64,000 bases of DNA from Methanobacteriota archaeon. GTDB taxonomy: Archaea > Halobacteriota > Methanomicrobia > Methanomicrobiales > Methanomicrobiaceae. Under the pieces are notes generated by a model. That model made no database searches and had not been told where the DNA came from. It saw only the letters and a list, made by a program, of their open reading frames with translations. The stretch lies in assembly GCA_016841665.1 (NCBI GenBank), contig JAENYT010000003.1, positions 83,376-147,375 of the forward strand. Reading direction: 5' to 3'. A program made the position numbers and the translations under genes. Positions 17,560-27,057 of this stretch are shown in pieces. Each line of letters begins with the position of its first letter. The stretch's first letter is position 1.

Positions 17560-19908
17560 TTAATCCCGCATGACCCAGGCGGTCACCTGTTTTTCGAAGT
17601 CGATATAGGGTTCGCCGCTCACATCAATCACCACCCGGTCGATGGTTCCGCCTGAAAAGGCGAACGGTGCGGCGTAGTCCGGCGATACCGGGGACCCGCT
17701 GTCACGGCCAATGCAGAGACCGTCGCCGGTGAGAGAGAAGTATCCAGGCTGGGTCTTGATCCGGCCCTCGCCCACCTTCTTCATGTCCATGTACAGGGTG
17801 AGGGTGCCCACAGGGCTCTTTGTCTCCGTATCCTCCCCGTCCTTGGCGAACTCCGCGGTGAAGACGTGCCGGCCGGCGGGCACGGCGCGTTCCGAGGAGA
17901 TCTTCTGGATGGCGTCCCCCAGCCAGTTGTAGACATAGTGCAGGCGTCCATCGGCGATGTACAGGCTGTGGCCGCCGGCCACACCTCCGTGGGCAAACAG
18001 CACACCCTGGACATCCGGGCCGTCGATAACCGCGCCGGCGGCGATGGTGTACGATCGCCCGCGGATATTGACGGCCACCGACTCGGGAACCTCGGCGGTG
18101 CCTGGGTAGTAGACATAGCGGTTCCTCGGCCGGGAGGGCTGGGGCCGCGGCGTGGTTAAGAGCTCCAGCGCGCTGCGGTCATCAAGCGGCATACCATGGT
18201 AGACGCCCGCATAGTAGAACCAGAGCCCCTTGAGGAGCTCCAGCATATCGGGGTTCTGGTCTGCAAGGTTCTGCATCTGGGCCCGGTCCTCCTTCAGGTT
18301 ATAGAGCTCCCAGACATCGTGTTCGAAGTTGCTCCAGCCGGAGAGAGGCGGGTGGAGGGTGTTTGCCAGCCAGCCCTGGTGATAGATTGCCCTCATGCCG
18401 AGCATCGCGTAGAACTGGGTCTCCCGTCCCGGTGCGTCGGGATTCTCAAAGCTGGCGTGGAAACTCTCCCCCTCGATCGGGCTCTGGGTGTAGCCCTTCA
18501 GCACCTCCGGCGGCTCGATTCCCAGCAGTTCATAGAGGGTGGGGACGATGTCCACGGCGTGGATGTACTGGTGGCGGATCTCGCCATGGGCGCGGATGCC
18601 CTGAGGCCACGCAACCAGGCACATGTCCGCGAGTCCGCCCTCGTATCCGGCGAACCGTTTCCAGTACGGAAACGGGGTATCGAATGCCCACGCCCACCCG
18701 GTGCAGTAGTGGTTGTATGTCCCCGGCCCCCCGAGCTCGTCGATGTGGGGGAGGTTTGCCTCGAGCGTATCCGGTACATTGTTGAAGAACTTGTTCTCGT
18801 TGAACGATCCGCTGGGACCGCCCTCGGCGCTGGCGCCGTTGTCGGATACCACGACGATGATGGTATTGTCGAACTGGCCGGACTCTTCCAGGTAGTCGAG
18901 GATCCGCCCGATCTGGGCATCGGTATACGTGACATAGCCGGCATAGACCTCTGCCATACGGATAAACAGCTTCTTTTCGTCCTCGTTCAATGCATCCCAG
19001 GGCGGTACGAAGTCGAGGGCGGGCCAGGGCTGCCCATCGGGCCCGGTCGTTGCCGGTTCGCCATGGGGATTGATGGGGGATAACCTGGTGTTTTCCGGCA
19101 ACAGCCCCATCTTCTTCTGGTTCTCCAGGATCTGCTCACGGATCTTCTCGTAGCCTATATCGAACCGGCCCCGGTACCGGTCGGCCCACTCCTTGAAGAC
19201 GTGGTGCGGGGCGTGGGCACACCCGGGACAGAAGTACATGAACCAGGGCTTTTCGGGAGCGATGGTCCTCGAGTCGCGGATGAACTCGATCGCTTTTTCG
19301 GAAATATCTCTTGAGAAGTGGTAGCCCTCATCCGGCCGATACCGTTGATCCATGGGGTGGTTGTCGTAGACAAGGTCGGGGTACCACTGGTTGGTCTCCC
19401 CGCCCAGGAATCCGTAGTAGCGCTCAAATCCCCGCCCGAGCGGCCAGCGCCCCTTCCATGAGGACATGTCGGTCTCTTCTCCCGGGGTCAGGTGCCACTT
19501 GCCGATGGCGTAGGTGTTCCAGCCCCGTTCGTTCAGCACCTCCGAGATAAACCCGTTCTCGAAGGGGATTCGGGAGGAAAGCCCCGGGAAACCGGCCGAA
19601 GCCTCCGTGATGCAGGCCATGTTGTTACTGGTGGCGTTGCGGCCGGTGAGCAAAGAGGAGCGGGTAGGTGAACAGAGCGCGGTGGTATGGAAATTGCCGT
19701 ACCGTATGCCCGCATCGGCGATACGCTGCATGGTGGGCGTCTCGATGGGCCCCCCGAATACATCCATGGCCCCGTAGCCCACATCGTCCCAGACGATCAT
19801 CAGGATGTTGGGGGCCCCCTTCGGTGCCTGCGGCTGCAGGAAGGGGTCCCAGTCCGGCACCGAATCCCGGATATCGAGATTGATTGTTCCATTAAATTGT
19901 TTTGCCAT
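17560..19908 (-). CDS. Large Cys-type arylsulfatase
   Basis: A 782-residue sulfatase. The catalytic signature is LCSPTRSSLLTGR with Cys79, which must be oxidised to formylglycine; metal ligands include DD41-42 near the N terminus and SDNGAS further on. The last 180 residues add a beta-rich domain after the alkaline-phosphatase-like fold. It has no signal peptide, so it probably acts in the cytoplasm. The ATG at 19908 follows GGGGGA; the track's start 11 codons upstream lacks a site. The maturase at 10,489 is its probable activator. The substrate, an organic sulfate ester, is unknown. Confidence 0.93.
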   Translation of the reverse strand: MAKQFNGTINLDIRDSVPDWDPFLQPQAPKGAPNILMIVWDDVGYGAMDVFGGPIETPTMQRIADAGIRYGNFHTTALCSPTRSSLLTGRNATSNNMACITEASAGFPGLSSRIPFENGFISEVLNERGWNTYAIGKWHLTPGEETDMSSWKGRWPLGRGFERYYGFLGGETNQWYPDLVYDNHPMDQRYRPDEGYHFSRDISEKAIEFIRDSRTIAPEKPWFMYFCPGCAHAPHHVFKEWADRYRGRFDIGYEKIREQILENQKKMGLLPENTRLSPINPHGEPATTGPDGQPWPALDFVPPWDALNEDEKKLFIRMAEVYAGYVTYTDAQIGRILDYLEESGQFDNTIIVVVSDNGASAEGGPSGSFNENKFFNNVPDTLEANLPHIDELGGPGTYNHYCTGWAWAFDTPFPYWKRFAGYEGGLADMCLVAWPQGIRAHGEIRHQYIHAVDIVPTLYELLGIEPPEVLKGYTQSPIEGESFHASFENPDAPGRETQFYAMLGMRAIYHQGWLANTLHPPLSGWSNFEHDVWELYNLKEDRAQMQNLADQNPDMLELLKGLWFYYAGVYHGMPLDDRSALELLTTPRPQPSRPRNRYVYYPGTAEVPESVAVNIRGRSYTIAAGAVIDGPDVQGVLFAHGGVAGGHSLYIADGRLHYVYNWLGDAIQKISSERAVPAGRHVFTAEFAKDGEDTETKSPVGTLTLYMDMKKVGEGRIKTQPGYFSLTGDGLCIGRDSGSPVSPDYAAPFAFSGGTIDRVVIDVSGEPYIDFEKQVTAWVMRD

Positions 19909-20037
19909 AATTCTTCCCCCAATGTGCTGCGATGCCAGCATTGGATTGGGGCAGATACTATTCGAGGATATTTATATTGGTTGTGCGATGGGTGACGCGA
20001 ACCGATCGGCGTGGAGCACCCTATCACGGGGACCGCA

Positions 20038-21123
20038 TTATCTTCTCCCCCCTCGCATGGTGAATCTCCCGAACAGTCCCGATGCCGCGGGTGATTCCGC
20101 CTGCCCCATCAGCGCTGCGATCCAGCGGGTCTCATCAAAGCCTGCCAGCAGGTACTTCACCATCAGGGTGAGGGGGACGCCGAGAAACATGCCCGGCACC
20201 CCGAGCACCCATGTCCAGAAGAGGATCGAGATGATCACAACAAGCGGGGAGATATCGAGCCGTTTGCCCGCCATCTGCGGGAACACGATGTTCTCTGCAG
20301 CAAAGTTGATGGCGCCGATGCCTACAAGGACAACCACCGCCCCCCCGAGACCGAGCTGAAGCCAGGCGATCCCCACGGGGGGGATGGAGGCGAGGGCGAG
20401 CCCGAAGTAGGGGATGAAGCTCATTACGAAGACCACGAGCCCCCAGAGCAGGGCCGACTGGATCCCCATCGCCCACAGCAGGACGGCCGTCGCCGCCCCG
20501 GTGATGAGGTTGATCTGGATCCTGATGACCACGTACTCGATGAGCTGGTCGCTAAAATTGATGAATTGCCCGAGCACAGTTTGTGCGGCTTTTGGTGTTT
20601 GATCCAGAGTGGCTCCCCATTTCGATACTTCAAGCAGCATGAACACGCTGAGGATAATAACCAGGAGCACATCGATGAGGAACTGGATCATCCCGGCGAT
20701 GATCGTGGTGATGGTGGGAATGAGGGAGGTGGTGCTGCTGATAATATCGATCTCCCTCATATCCGGGATTACGAGGCCGAGTGGTGCGATCAGACCCGCA
20801 ACGCGGGCGATCTGCTCGGCGAGCAGGTCCTGGTATGCCGGGAGTGCCCCCTCCAGTTCGGGGACAGAGAGGTTGAGAATGGCGATGAACAGGATCGCCA
20901 CGAGGGCGAGGCCGGCAATGAGGATGAGGACCGCCCCGAGCGTGGGGATCCCTCGCGCTTCGAGCTTTCGAAGCCAGGGAAGTGCGATGATGGCCAGAAA
21001 AAAAGAGAAAAGAACTACATTGACAATGGAAGCGCCGAAGTGCATGCCCGCAAGCAGCACCACGGTGCACGCCGCCGCAATGAGGGCCCGCGCCGGTGCG
21101 GAGAGAGCCGCTTCCGCTGTCAT
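20038..21123 (-). CDS. AI-2E-family (PerM-like) permease
   Basis: A 361-residue membrane protein of the AI-2E/PerM family with eight hydrophobic segments: two pairs near the N terminus, a soluble loop (residues about 85-140), and a C-terminal block with LLWGLVVFVMSFIPYFGLALASIPP and the motif GVPGMFLGVPLTLMVKYLL. Members include autoinducer-2 exporters and Na+(Li+)/H+ antiporters, so the substrate cannot be told from sequence. The ribosome-binding site is weak. It follows the sulfatase gene in the same direction. Confidence 0.88.
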   Translation of the reverse strand: MTAEAALSAPARALIAAACTVVLLAGMHFGASIVNVVLFSFFLAIIALPWLRKLEARGIPTLGAVLILIAGLALVAILFIAILNLSVPELEGALPAYQDLLAEQIARVAGLIAPLGLVIPDMREIDIISSTTSLIPTITTIIAGMIQFLIDVLLVIILSVFMLLEVSKWGATLDQTPKAAQTVLGQFINFSDQLIEYVVIRIQINLITGAATAVLLWAMGIQSALLWGLVVFVMSFIPYFGLALASIPPVGIAWLQLGLGGAVVVLVGIGAINFAAENIVFPQMAGKRLDISPLVVIISILFWTWVLGVPGMFLGVPLTLMVKYLLAGFDETRWIAALMGQAESPAASGLFGRFTMRGGRR

Positions 21124-21160
21124 GGTATCTCAGTACACGGTGGCCGTGCAGCGCACACCC

Positions 21161-21583
21161 TCATCCCCGCGGCACAGGCGTGACTTCGCGTCCTCTGTAC
21201 AATTCTTCGGGGTTTTCACGCAGCCAGTCCCAGGCGTCAACGATCTGCTCTTCGCTGAAGTAGCGGATATCGGTATGCGAGATAAACCCGAAGATCTTCG
21301 AGATCCAGGTCATCAGCTCCTCCCTTGAGTTTTCGCCGACCACTGCAATCCGCTCGATATTTTCGAGTTTGGACCAGAGTTTGAGGTCCTCCCATGCGGC
21401 CTCTGCGGTCCAGCCCTCGAAGTGCTCTAATTTGAAAAGCAGCCTGACATCCCCGTACTCGTCGATTGCCTCCTCGAGCAGGGGAATGAAGTAATCAGCA
21501 TAATCGTCGTCGGTCAGTTTCTCTGAGGCCTCAAACCCGATCACTTTTCCTGAAGATCTCTCCATCCACCGGATCATGTGCAT
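21161..21583 (-). CDS. SpoIIAA-like STAS/SEC14 domain protein
   Basis: A 140-residue soluble protein of the SpoIIAA-like family (PF11964 as I recall it). It starts near MHMIRWMERSSGKVIGFEASEK, then shows alternating strands and helices: DVRLLFKLEHFEGW and RIAVVGENSREELMTW are typical. The N-terminal 30 residues of the track ORF are not conserved-looking. AGGGTGG directly precedes the ATG at 21583 and is better spaced for the second ATG at 21577. These proteins often lie next to ion transport or stress genes; their ligand is not settled. Confidence 0.8.
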   Translation of the reverse strand: MHMIRWMERSSGKVIGFEASEKLTDDDYADYFIPLLEEAIDEYGDVRLLFKLEHFEGWTAEAAWEDLKLWSKLENIERIAVVGENSREELMTWISKIFGFISHTDIRYFSEEQIVDAWDWLRENPEELYRGREVTPVPRG

Positions 21584-21669
21584 CCACCCTGATTGGATTT
21601 GGTTTTTCTGGAAGCGATACGGAGGTGTGGCGGGGAAAGCCCCGCAACCCCTGCCGGACAGGTATTGGA

Positions 21670-22191
21670 TCACCCCATGGGCGGTATGCCCTCAACCGCT
21701 CGTGAAGGCGCTTCGCTGAACGCCTCCCGCAGTTTTTCCTCGTTCTCCTCCGATAGCGAGGTCTGGATGACCGTGCCCTTGAACTCGGTCAGCCCGGCGA
21801 GCACCTTGTCGGGCGTGGATTCCTTGATGAGCATGAAGACCGCGGAATTGCCCGGCTGAATCGTCTCTGCAATCTGTTCGATAAATTTGTCATCGATCCC
21901 GTAGTCGGAGAAATGTCCTGCAAGCGCACCGGTGATAGCACCGATTGCAAGGCCGAAGAGCGGCATGAAGAAGATGAGGCCCAGTAACAGCCCCCAGAAG
22001 CTACCGCTGAGTGCGCCGACCCCTGCCATACTTACCGACTGTTTGATATCGGGTTTGCCGTCCTGGTGGCGGACGACAACGACCAGATCCTCCAGTTTGA
22101 TGATATGTTCCTTCTGCATCTGTTCCAGCCGGTCCTTCACCTGGAAAGCCGTCTGTTCATCATTGAATGCAACAACCACTAAATCACTCAT
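21670..22191 (-). CDS. DUF1269 family membrane-associated protein
   Basis: A 173-residue DUF1269 protein. A ferredoxin-like domain (MSDLVVVAFNDEQTAF, then IIKLEDLVVVVRHQDGK) is interrupted by a glycine-rich hydrophobic hairpin (LSGSFWGLLLGLIFFMPLFG and AIGAITGALAG), and a final strand-helix unit ends in VIQTSLSEENEEKLREAF. It is related in plan to the gene at 7102. GGTGGG precedes the ATG. The SpoIIAA-like gene starts 86 nt downstream in the same direction, so the two may be co-transcribed. Confidence 0.85.
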   Translation of the reverse strand: MSDLVVVAFNDEQTAFQVKDRLEQMQKEHIIKLEDLVVVVRHQDGKPDIKQSVSMAGVGALSGSFWGLLLGLIFFMPLFGLAIGAITGALAGHFSDYGIDDKFIEQIAETIQPGNSAVFMLIKESTPDKVLAGLTEFKGTVIQTSLSEENEEKLREAFSEAPSRAVEGIPPMG

Positions 22192-22829
22192 TGTCCCACC
22201 CCACGATGGTCTCTACTCACCGTGCGATCAGTGCGAGGTAGGGGAACCATGCGCAGTGCCGTGTCTGCAACCGCCTGTTGTCCCTCACGCTGCTGAGTGT
22301 CATTGCAAATTATTTATATTAATTGGTGAATACCCATGGCGGGGGAGAGAGTACGCTTGCGAGATAATGACGCCATCCAATATTCATCGTGCAGGACGGA
22401 GCGTGGAAAGGACGGTATCGACCTGACATCGCAGATCCTGCATGTGCAGGAGCGGATCATCATGACCGACGGGTACGGCCCTCCCGCCCTGCTCCTGTTC
22501 TGGATAGGGCTTGCCGCGTTCTACGCACCGAAAATACGCCGTGTCTGCAGTCCCGGCCTGCGGCGGGTCTCGCACAGCATTCCGCGTCCTGCCATCCTCA
22601 CCCTGTCCGGCAGAAGGCGGTAACCCGGAGTGGGTACGCAGCGATCGGCCCTGTGTTCCTGCCTTTTGCGGTCTTTGTCGTGCCGAATCCCTCTTAAGCA
22701 TGCCCTGACATGACCAGTCGAGCCACGCCGGGCAACGGCAGTTATAACTGTGTAAATATTAAATGAACTATTATACTTGCTGCCGGGCGATGGCCGGATC
22801 CTCCGGACCACCGGAGCAACCAGGGGAAT
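22192..22829. other. Long intergenic region with a possible small membrane ORF
   Basis: The AT-rich block near 22,300-22,325 (attatttatattaattgg) is a good promoter candidate for the minus-strand DUF1269 gene. A plus-strand ORF at 22,462-22,623 would encode 53 residues beginning MTDGYGPPALLLFWIGLAAF, with one membrane helix and GGAG 10 nt upstream, but its basic tail looks random and support is weak. Other frames appear to be shadows. Confidence 0.35.
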
Positions 22830-22835
22830 GTGTTC

Positions 22836-24086
22836 ATGCGACGGCGAGTGTGCGGGCGGATGCGAGAGCTCGGAATGATAGCAGGTACCTGCATGCTGGT
22901 GCTGGCGCTGGTCTGCAGCGGGTGCATCGAGCCTTCGGTTCCCGGGCGGAATGGCGGCGCAGCGGGAAGCATGCCCGAAGACCTGACCGGGGGAACCTGG
23001 GTGCTGGACCACTATATGGCGGGTGACACCCAGTTTAAACCGGTGATCAACGGCACCCAGATCACCGCTATGTTCGGCGCAGACGGTTTGTTGAGCGGAT
23101 CCGGGGGATGCAATATCTATGCCGCCCAGTACGACGCCGGGGAGGAGCTGCTCTCCATCGGCCCGGTTGCCTCGGCAAAGACCATCTGCTCCCAGCCTCA
23201 GGGCCTGATGAACCAGGAGGCCGCCTATCTCACTGCACTCGACTCGGTTGCTGCCTACACGTTCTCCGGTGATGAATTGAGTCTGCTGGACGAAAAGGGC
23301 AGAACCGTTCTCGTCTTTTCCCGCGGCGACTTCTCCGCTCCAACCGAGCTTACCGGAAGGACATGGCGGCTGACGCATTTTGACAACGGGATGGGGAAGA
23401 TCCTGCCGGTCGTCGACGGCACGACGGTGACGGCATACTTCGACCACGAGGGATTCCTGCGGGGATCGGCCGGGTGCAATGCCTATGCAACAACCTGCAA
23501 TGCCAACGGAGAAACGCTGGACATCGGAATCGTCGACGTCACGCAGACCTTCTGCAGCCGCCCGACGGGAATCATGCAACAGGAGGCTACCTATCTCTCC
23601 ATGCTCAAACAGGCCGACACCTATGAGATCGACGAGAACCACCTGGTCATCAGGGATAACGAAGGGAATACCATCCTCATCTTCGAGAGCGCCAGATCCG
23701 AAGCCTTCATCTCGCTGACCGGGAAGCTGACCGGGAGGGCGTGGCACCTGCGGCGCCTTGCCGATGACGCCGGCGATATGGTGCCGGCCCTCTCGCAGGG
23801 CACCGTGACCGCGGTGTTTTCCGAGGATGGCCATCTGAGCGGGGCGGCCGGGTGCAACTGGTACGGGACCTACTACCGCCTTGAGGGGGACCGGTTGTTC
23901 CTCGAAGACATTGCCTATACCGACTTCTACTGCTCCACTCCCGAGGGCATCCTGCAGCAGGAACGGCAGTATTTCTCTCTTCTGAACCGCGTCGCGGCAT
24001 ACGAGATCAGGAGCGGCACACTGATCCTCTACGATGAGAATGACACACCCCTGCTGGAATTTTCGGGCGGCCCGCTGGGAGGATGA
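22836..24086 (+). CDS. Lipoprotein with three META (HslJ-like) domains
   Basis: A 416-residue lipoprotein. A basic N terminus and signal peptide end in the lipobox VCSGC. Three META/HslJ domains follow at about 45-160, 165-285 and 290-410. Each opens with a GxxW segment (GGTWVLDHYMAG, GRTWRLTHFDNG, GRAWHLRRLADD) and contains the GxxGCNxYxxxY motif and a final LxxLxxVxxYEI-like segment, with paired cysteines in each copy. META domains are known from heat-inducible HslJ; here the domains would face outside. ATG at 22836 was preferred over the GTG at 22830. Confidence 0.88.
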   Translation: MRRRVCGRMRELGMIAGTCMLVLALVCSGCIEPSVPGRNGGAAGSMPEDLTGGTWVLDHYMAGDTQFKPVINGTQITAMFGADGLLSGSGGCNIYAAQYDAGEELLSIGPVASAKTICSQPQGLMNQEAAYLTALDSVAAYTFSGDELSLLDEKGRTVLVFSRGDFSAPTELTGRTWRLTHFDNGMGKILPVVDGTTVTAYFDHEGFLRGSAGCNAYATTCNANGETLDIGIVDVTQTFCSRPTGIMQQEATYLSMLKQADTYEIDENHLVIRDNEGNTILIFESARSEAFISLTGKLTGRAWHLRRLADDAGDMVPALSQGTVTAVFSEDGHLSGAAGCNWYGTYYRLEGDRLFLEDIAYTDFYCSTPEGILQQERQYFSLLNRVAAYEIRSGTLILYDENDTPLLEFSGGPLGG

Positions 24087-24104
24087 AAAGAGGCGTAAAT
24101 ACGA

Positions 24105-24176
24105 TGGGCCCGATGCGATTCGAACGCATGACCGTCCGGTTATGAGCCGGACGCTCCACCACTAAGCTACGGGCCC
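24105..24176 (-). tRNA. tRNA with CAU anticodon (Ile2 or elongator Met)
   Basis: The minus strand folds as a complete tRNA: acceptor GGGCCCG/CGGGCCC, D stem GCTT/GAGC, anticodon stem TCCGG/CCGGA with loop CTCATAA (anticodon CAU), T stem ATGCG/CGCAT with loop TTCGAAT, and discriminator A. CCA is not encoded. The acceptor stem GGGCCC with A73 resembles archaeal isoleucine tRNAs, so this may be tRNA-Ile2, whose C34 becomes agmatidine to read AUA, rather than elongator Met. It does not look like the initiator, which carries GGG/CCC at the loop-proximal anticodon stem. Confidence 0.92.
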
Positions 24177-24311
24177 GCACGGTGCGCACCATTGCGGATT
24201 ATGATGCGTGTATATATACAGCAATCGGTGGTAAAAAAGGTTGCCGGGTTTCGGGGTGCACAGTGTGCGCCGATCGTGCTCTACCCCTGCCCGGGAGGGA
24301 TTTTCTCCCTC

Positions 24312-25691
24312 CTAGAACCCTTTTCTCCGCTTCAGGTTCCTGCTGCGCACCACCTTGATGCCCGCTCCCACCAGGATAATGCCTGCCACGGAGAGACCGG
24401 CGAGCCCGAACAGTGTCAGGTCGAGCTCTTTTTCGAGGGTGATGGTGACCGAGCGCTCCCCTTCGCCAGGCTCGATGCCGATTGCTGACCAGGAGGTTGT
24501 GTAGCCCTCCACCGATGCGGTGAAATTATAGGACTCGGCCGGCGGAAGGCTGTCGGTGATCGTTCCCTTGGCATCGGTAATCCCGAACGTATCACCATTG
24601 ACGGCAACATGCGCCCCGGCGATCACCTGGTGGTCCTGGTCTTCGACCAGCACGCTGACCGTCGCCAGCTCCCATGCCAGCTCGGCGGCAAGGTCCTGTC
24701 CCGCCTGGTCGATCATTTTCTCCTCTTCCCAGGCGACGTAGCCGTCCTTGGTGATAGCGATCGCGTAGGTTCCTTCCAGTACGTCCTGGAGGCTGAACCG
24801 GCCGTAGGTATCCGTTTCACCCTCTCGCTCCCCGTCGAGGAAGACCGCTGCACCCGCAACCGGGACTCCTGCGGTGTCGACCGCGATCAGGGAGACGGGG
24901 TAGGTGGCCAGCGCGAGCGAGAGATCCAGGATCAGGTCATCGTCGTCAATGTACCTGGCGAGCGTGAGATCGCGGAAGCCGTCGGCCTCAACTCGCAGCT
25001 GCACCTGTTCGCCCCGTTCGAGGCGGGTGATGAGGATGCCGCTGCTGCCGGTCACCCCGGTGCTCTTCCCATCGATGAAGACCTCGGCACCCGCGATGGG
25101 CGCATGGTCTGCAGCGCTGAGCACCCGCAGGGCAAAGCGCTCATCGTGCACGATCCAGCGATGCAGCGTGACGGTATCGGCATCGACTTCGTACTCCCAG
25201 GATTCGGGTGCGTAGTCGTCCGCCTCGATCTCGATGGTGTACTCCTCCCCGTTCACGAGGTCGAAGGTGACGCTACCGTCCGTGCCCGTCCGCTCCGTCT
25301 CCGTATCGTCGCTGCCCGTCGTGGTCACCCGTACGCGGGCGTTATATACCGGGCGGAGCGTGTCGGCGTCGTAGACCACAATCTCGATGCTCGCAGTATC
25401 CAGGACCAGGTCCACATCGACGGAGGTGTCGTCCTCGTCGATCCAGTCGCTCCAGTCCTCATATCCGCTCTTCTTCACTTCGAGCTCGAAGGACTCATCG
25501 AACGAATGGGAGAAGGAATAGTCCCCCTCGCTGTCGGTCTTTCCCTCGTAGTCCCCGTCGATATAGATGGAGGCCCCCCCGATCGCAGTTCCGTCGTCGT
25601 CATCCTGGACCGTTATTTCCAGTGTTATTGCCTGGACGGCACAGACCAGCACCGAACACACCAGAAGGGCTAAAAACAGGCGAATTCGCAT
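24312..25691 (-). CDS. Surface protein with repeated PEGA/carboxypeptidase-like domains
   Basis: A 459-residue exported, C-terminally anchored protein. A signal peptide (ending AVQA) is followed by about five beta-sandwich repeats with the phrase pattern 'A.V.IDG...G.TD..G.F....'. Examples are GGASIYIDGDYEGKTDSEG, PIAGAEVFIDGKSTGVTGSSG, VAGAAVFLDGEREGETDTYG and VIAGAHVAVNGDTFGITDAKG. A membrane helix (LFGLAGLSVAGIILVGAGI) and basic tail end the protein. The acidic composition suits an outer surface location. A role in surface architecture or adhesion is inferred. Confidence 0.82.
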   Translation of the reverse strand: MRIRLFLALLVCSVLVCAVQAITLEITVQDDDDGTAIGGASIYIDGDYEGKTDSEGDYSFSHSFDESFELEVKKSGYEDWSDWIDEDDTSVDVDLVLDTASIEIVVYDADTLRPVYNARVRVTTTGSDDTETERTGTDGSVTFDLVNGEEYTIEIEADDYAPESWEYEVDADTVTLHRWIVHDERFALRVLSAADHAPIAGAEVFIDGKSTGVTGSSGILITRLERGEQVQLRVEADGFRDLTLARYIDDDDLILDLSLALATYPVSLIAVDTAGVPVAGAAVFLDGEREGETDTYGRFSLQDVLEGTYAIAITKDGYVAWEEEKMIDQAGQDLAAELAWELATVSVLVEDQDHQVIAGAHVAVNGDTFGITDAKGTITDSLPPAESYNFTASVEGYTTSWSAIGIEPGEGERSVTITLEKELDLTLFGLAGLSVAGIILVGAGIKVVRSRNLKRRKGF

Positions 25692-25875
25692 GAAAATGTA
25701 TTTTCATCTATGGATTTGAATTCATCGGTTTGCATTGGAGGTGCTCTGGTGTCGGGTTTGGCCAGGGGCTCATCGTTCGGTGGTCGTGGCGTGCCGCCCC
25801 CTGAGTATCGATTCCGCGGGTGAGCCCCGACGGACTGATACATTAATCCGGGTGTACGTGCCATTCGGGGACGCC

Positions 25876-27057
25876 ATGAACCATACCGCATCAACCGCGT
25901 TTGTCCGGGAGATCATGATGGATTTTGCCGGTCTGACCGGACTGGAGCCTCCCGGTGCACGTCCGATGCGCTATCTATGGACGGATGCCTTTGCGGTCTG
26001 CGCCTATCTCGAACTCTTCCGCCGGACCAATGACGAGACCTGCCTGGACCTCGCGTTGCGCCTCGTCGACCAGGTGCACCACATCCTCGGCCGGCACCGG
26101 GATGACGATGCACGACGCGGCTTTATCAGCGGGCTGTCTGAGACGGAGGGGGCGCTGCACCCGACCGCGGGGGGCTTGCGGATAGGAAAGCGCATGAACG
26201 AACGCAAGGCCGGCGAGCCGCCCGACCCACGGCTTGAATGGGACCGGGACGGGCAATACTACCATTATCTGACAAAATGGATGCACGCACTCAACCGTGT
26301 GGCCGCTGCCACCCGGGATCCGGTGTATCTACGGTGGGCGATGGAGCTCGCGCAGGCAGCGCATGCCGCGTTTACATATGCCCCCCCGGCCGGCGACAGG
26401 AAGAGGATGTACTGGAAGATGAGTATCGATCTTGCCCGCCCCCTCGTCTCCTCCATGGGCCTGCACGACCCGCTCGACGGCCTTGTCACCTACCACGAAC
26501 TGCAGACGGCGGTTGCGAGGAATTTTGAGGGATCGGTGCAGCTCGATCTGTTCCATGAGAGTGCCGATGCGGCCGCGATCTGCCGGGGCATGAGCTTCGC
26601 CACGGACGATCCGCTCGGGACAGGCGGGCTCCTCTTCGACGCCTGGCGCATCGCGCAATTGATCAGGGAGGGGGGGTTTTGTGACGAAGGTCTCCTCGCA
26701 TCCGTCATGGATGCAGCCCTGTTCGGCCTGGAATCCTTTGTTGCAAGCAATACTCCTGCGCTGCCCGCCGACGTTCGCCTGGCGTTCCGTGAGCTGGGGC
26801 TTGCGATTGGGCTGAAAGGAGTCGAGAACCTTCAGGAAGAGATCAGGGAGCATCCGGGCGTTTTCGGCCGGAGCAGTTCCCTTCAGCAACGAGCCGAATT
26901 TCTCATGGGCTATGTGCCGCTCGCGGACACGATCGATCAGTTCTGGATGGATAAGAGAAACCGGGAAGCCAGCACCTGGATCGAGCACCGTGAAATCAAC
27001 ATGGTGATGCTCGCTATCAGTCTCGCTCCCGGGGAATTCCTGAGGGTACAGGATTGA
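25876..27057 (+). CDS. Hypothetical all-helical protein, six-hairpin-glycosidase-like
   Basis: A 393-residue soluble protein I cannot assign. Repeated helix pairs with aromatic residues (YLWTDAFAVCAYLELFRRT, HYLTKWMHALNRVAAATRD, LFDAWRIAQLIREGG) give it the look of an (alpha/alpha) barrel such as those of glycosidases or epimerases; this is an impression, not a match. The ATG at 25876 follows GGGG and removes 47 unlikely residues of the track ORF. It is divergently arranged from the surface protein gene and stands alone. Confidence 0.7.
   Translation: MNHTASTAFVREIMMDFAGLTGLEPPGARPMRYLWTDAFAVCAYLELFRRTNDETCLDLALRLVDQVHHILGRHRDDDARRGFISGLSETEGALHPTAGGLRIGKRMNERKAGEPPDPRLEWDRDGQYYHYLTKWMHALNRVAAATRDPVYLRWAMELAQAAHAAFTYAPPAGDRKRMYWKMSIDLARPLVSSMGLHDPLDGLVTYHELQTAVARNFEGSVQLDLFHESADAAAICRGMSFATDDPLGTGGLLFDAWRIAQLIREGGFCDEGLLASVMDAALFGLESFVASNTPALPADVRLAFRELGLAIGLKGVENLQEEIREHPGVFGRSSSLQQRAEFLMGYVPLADTIDQFWMDKRNREASTWIEHREINMVMLAISLAPGEFLRVQD

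Noticed and set aside
22521-23834. 437-residue minus-strand ORF
   Set aside because: It is antisense to the triple-META lipoprotein, whose repeats and lipobox are convincing.
24609-25673. 354-residue plus-strand ORF
   Set aside because: Antisense to the PEGA-like surface protein, which shows clear internal repeats.
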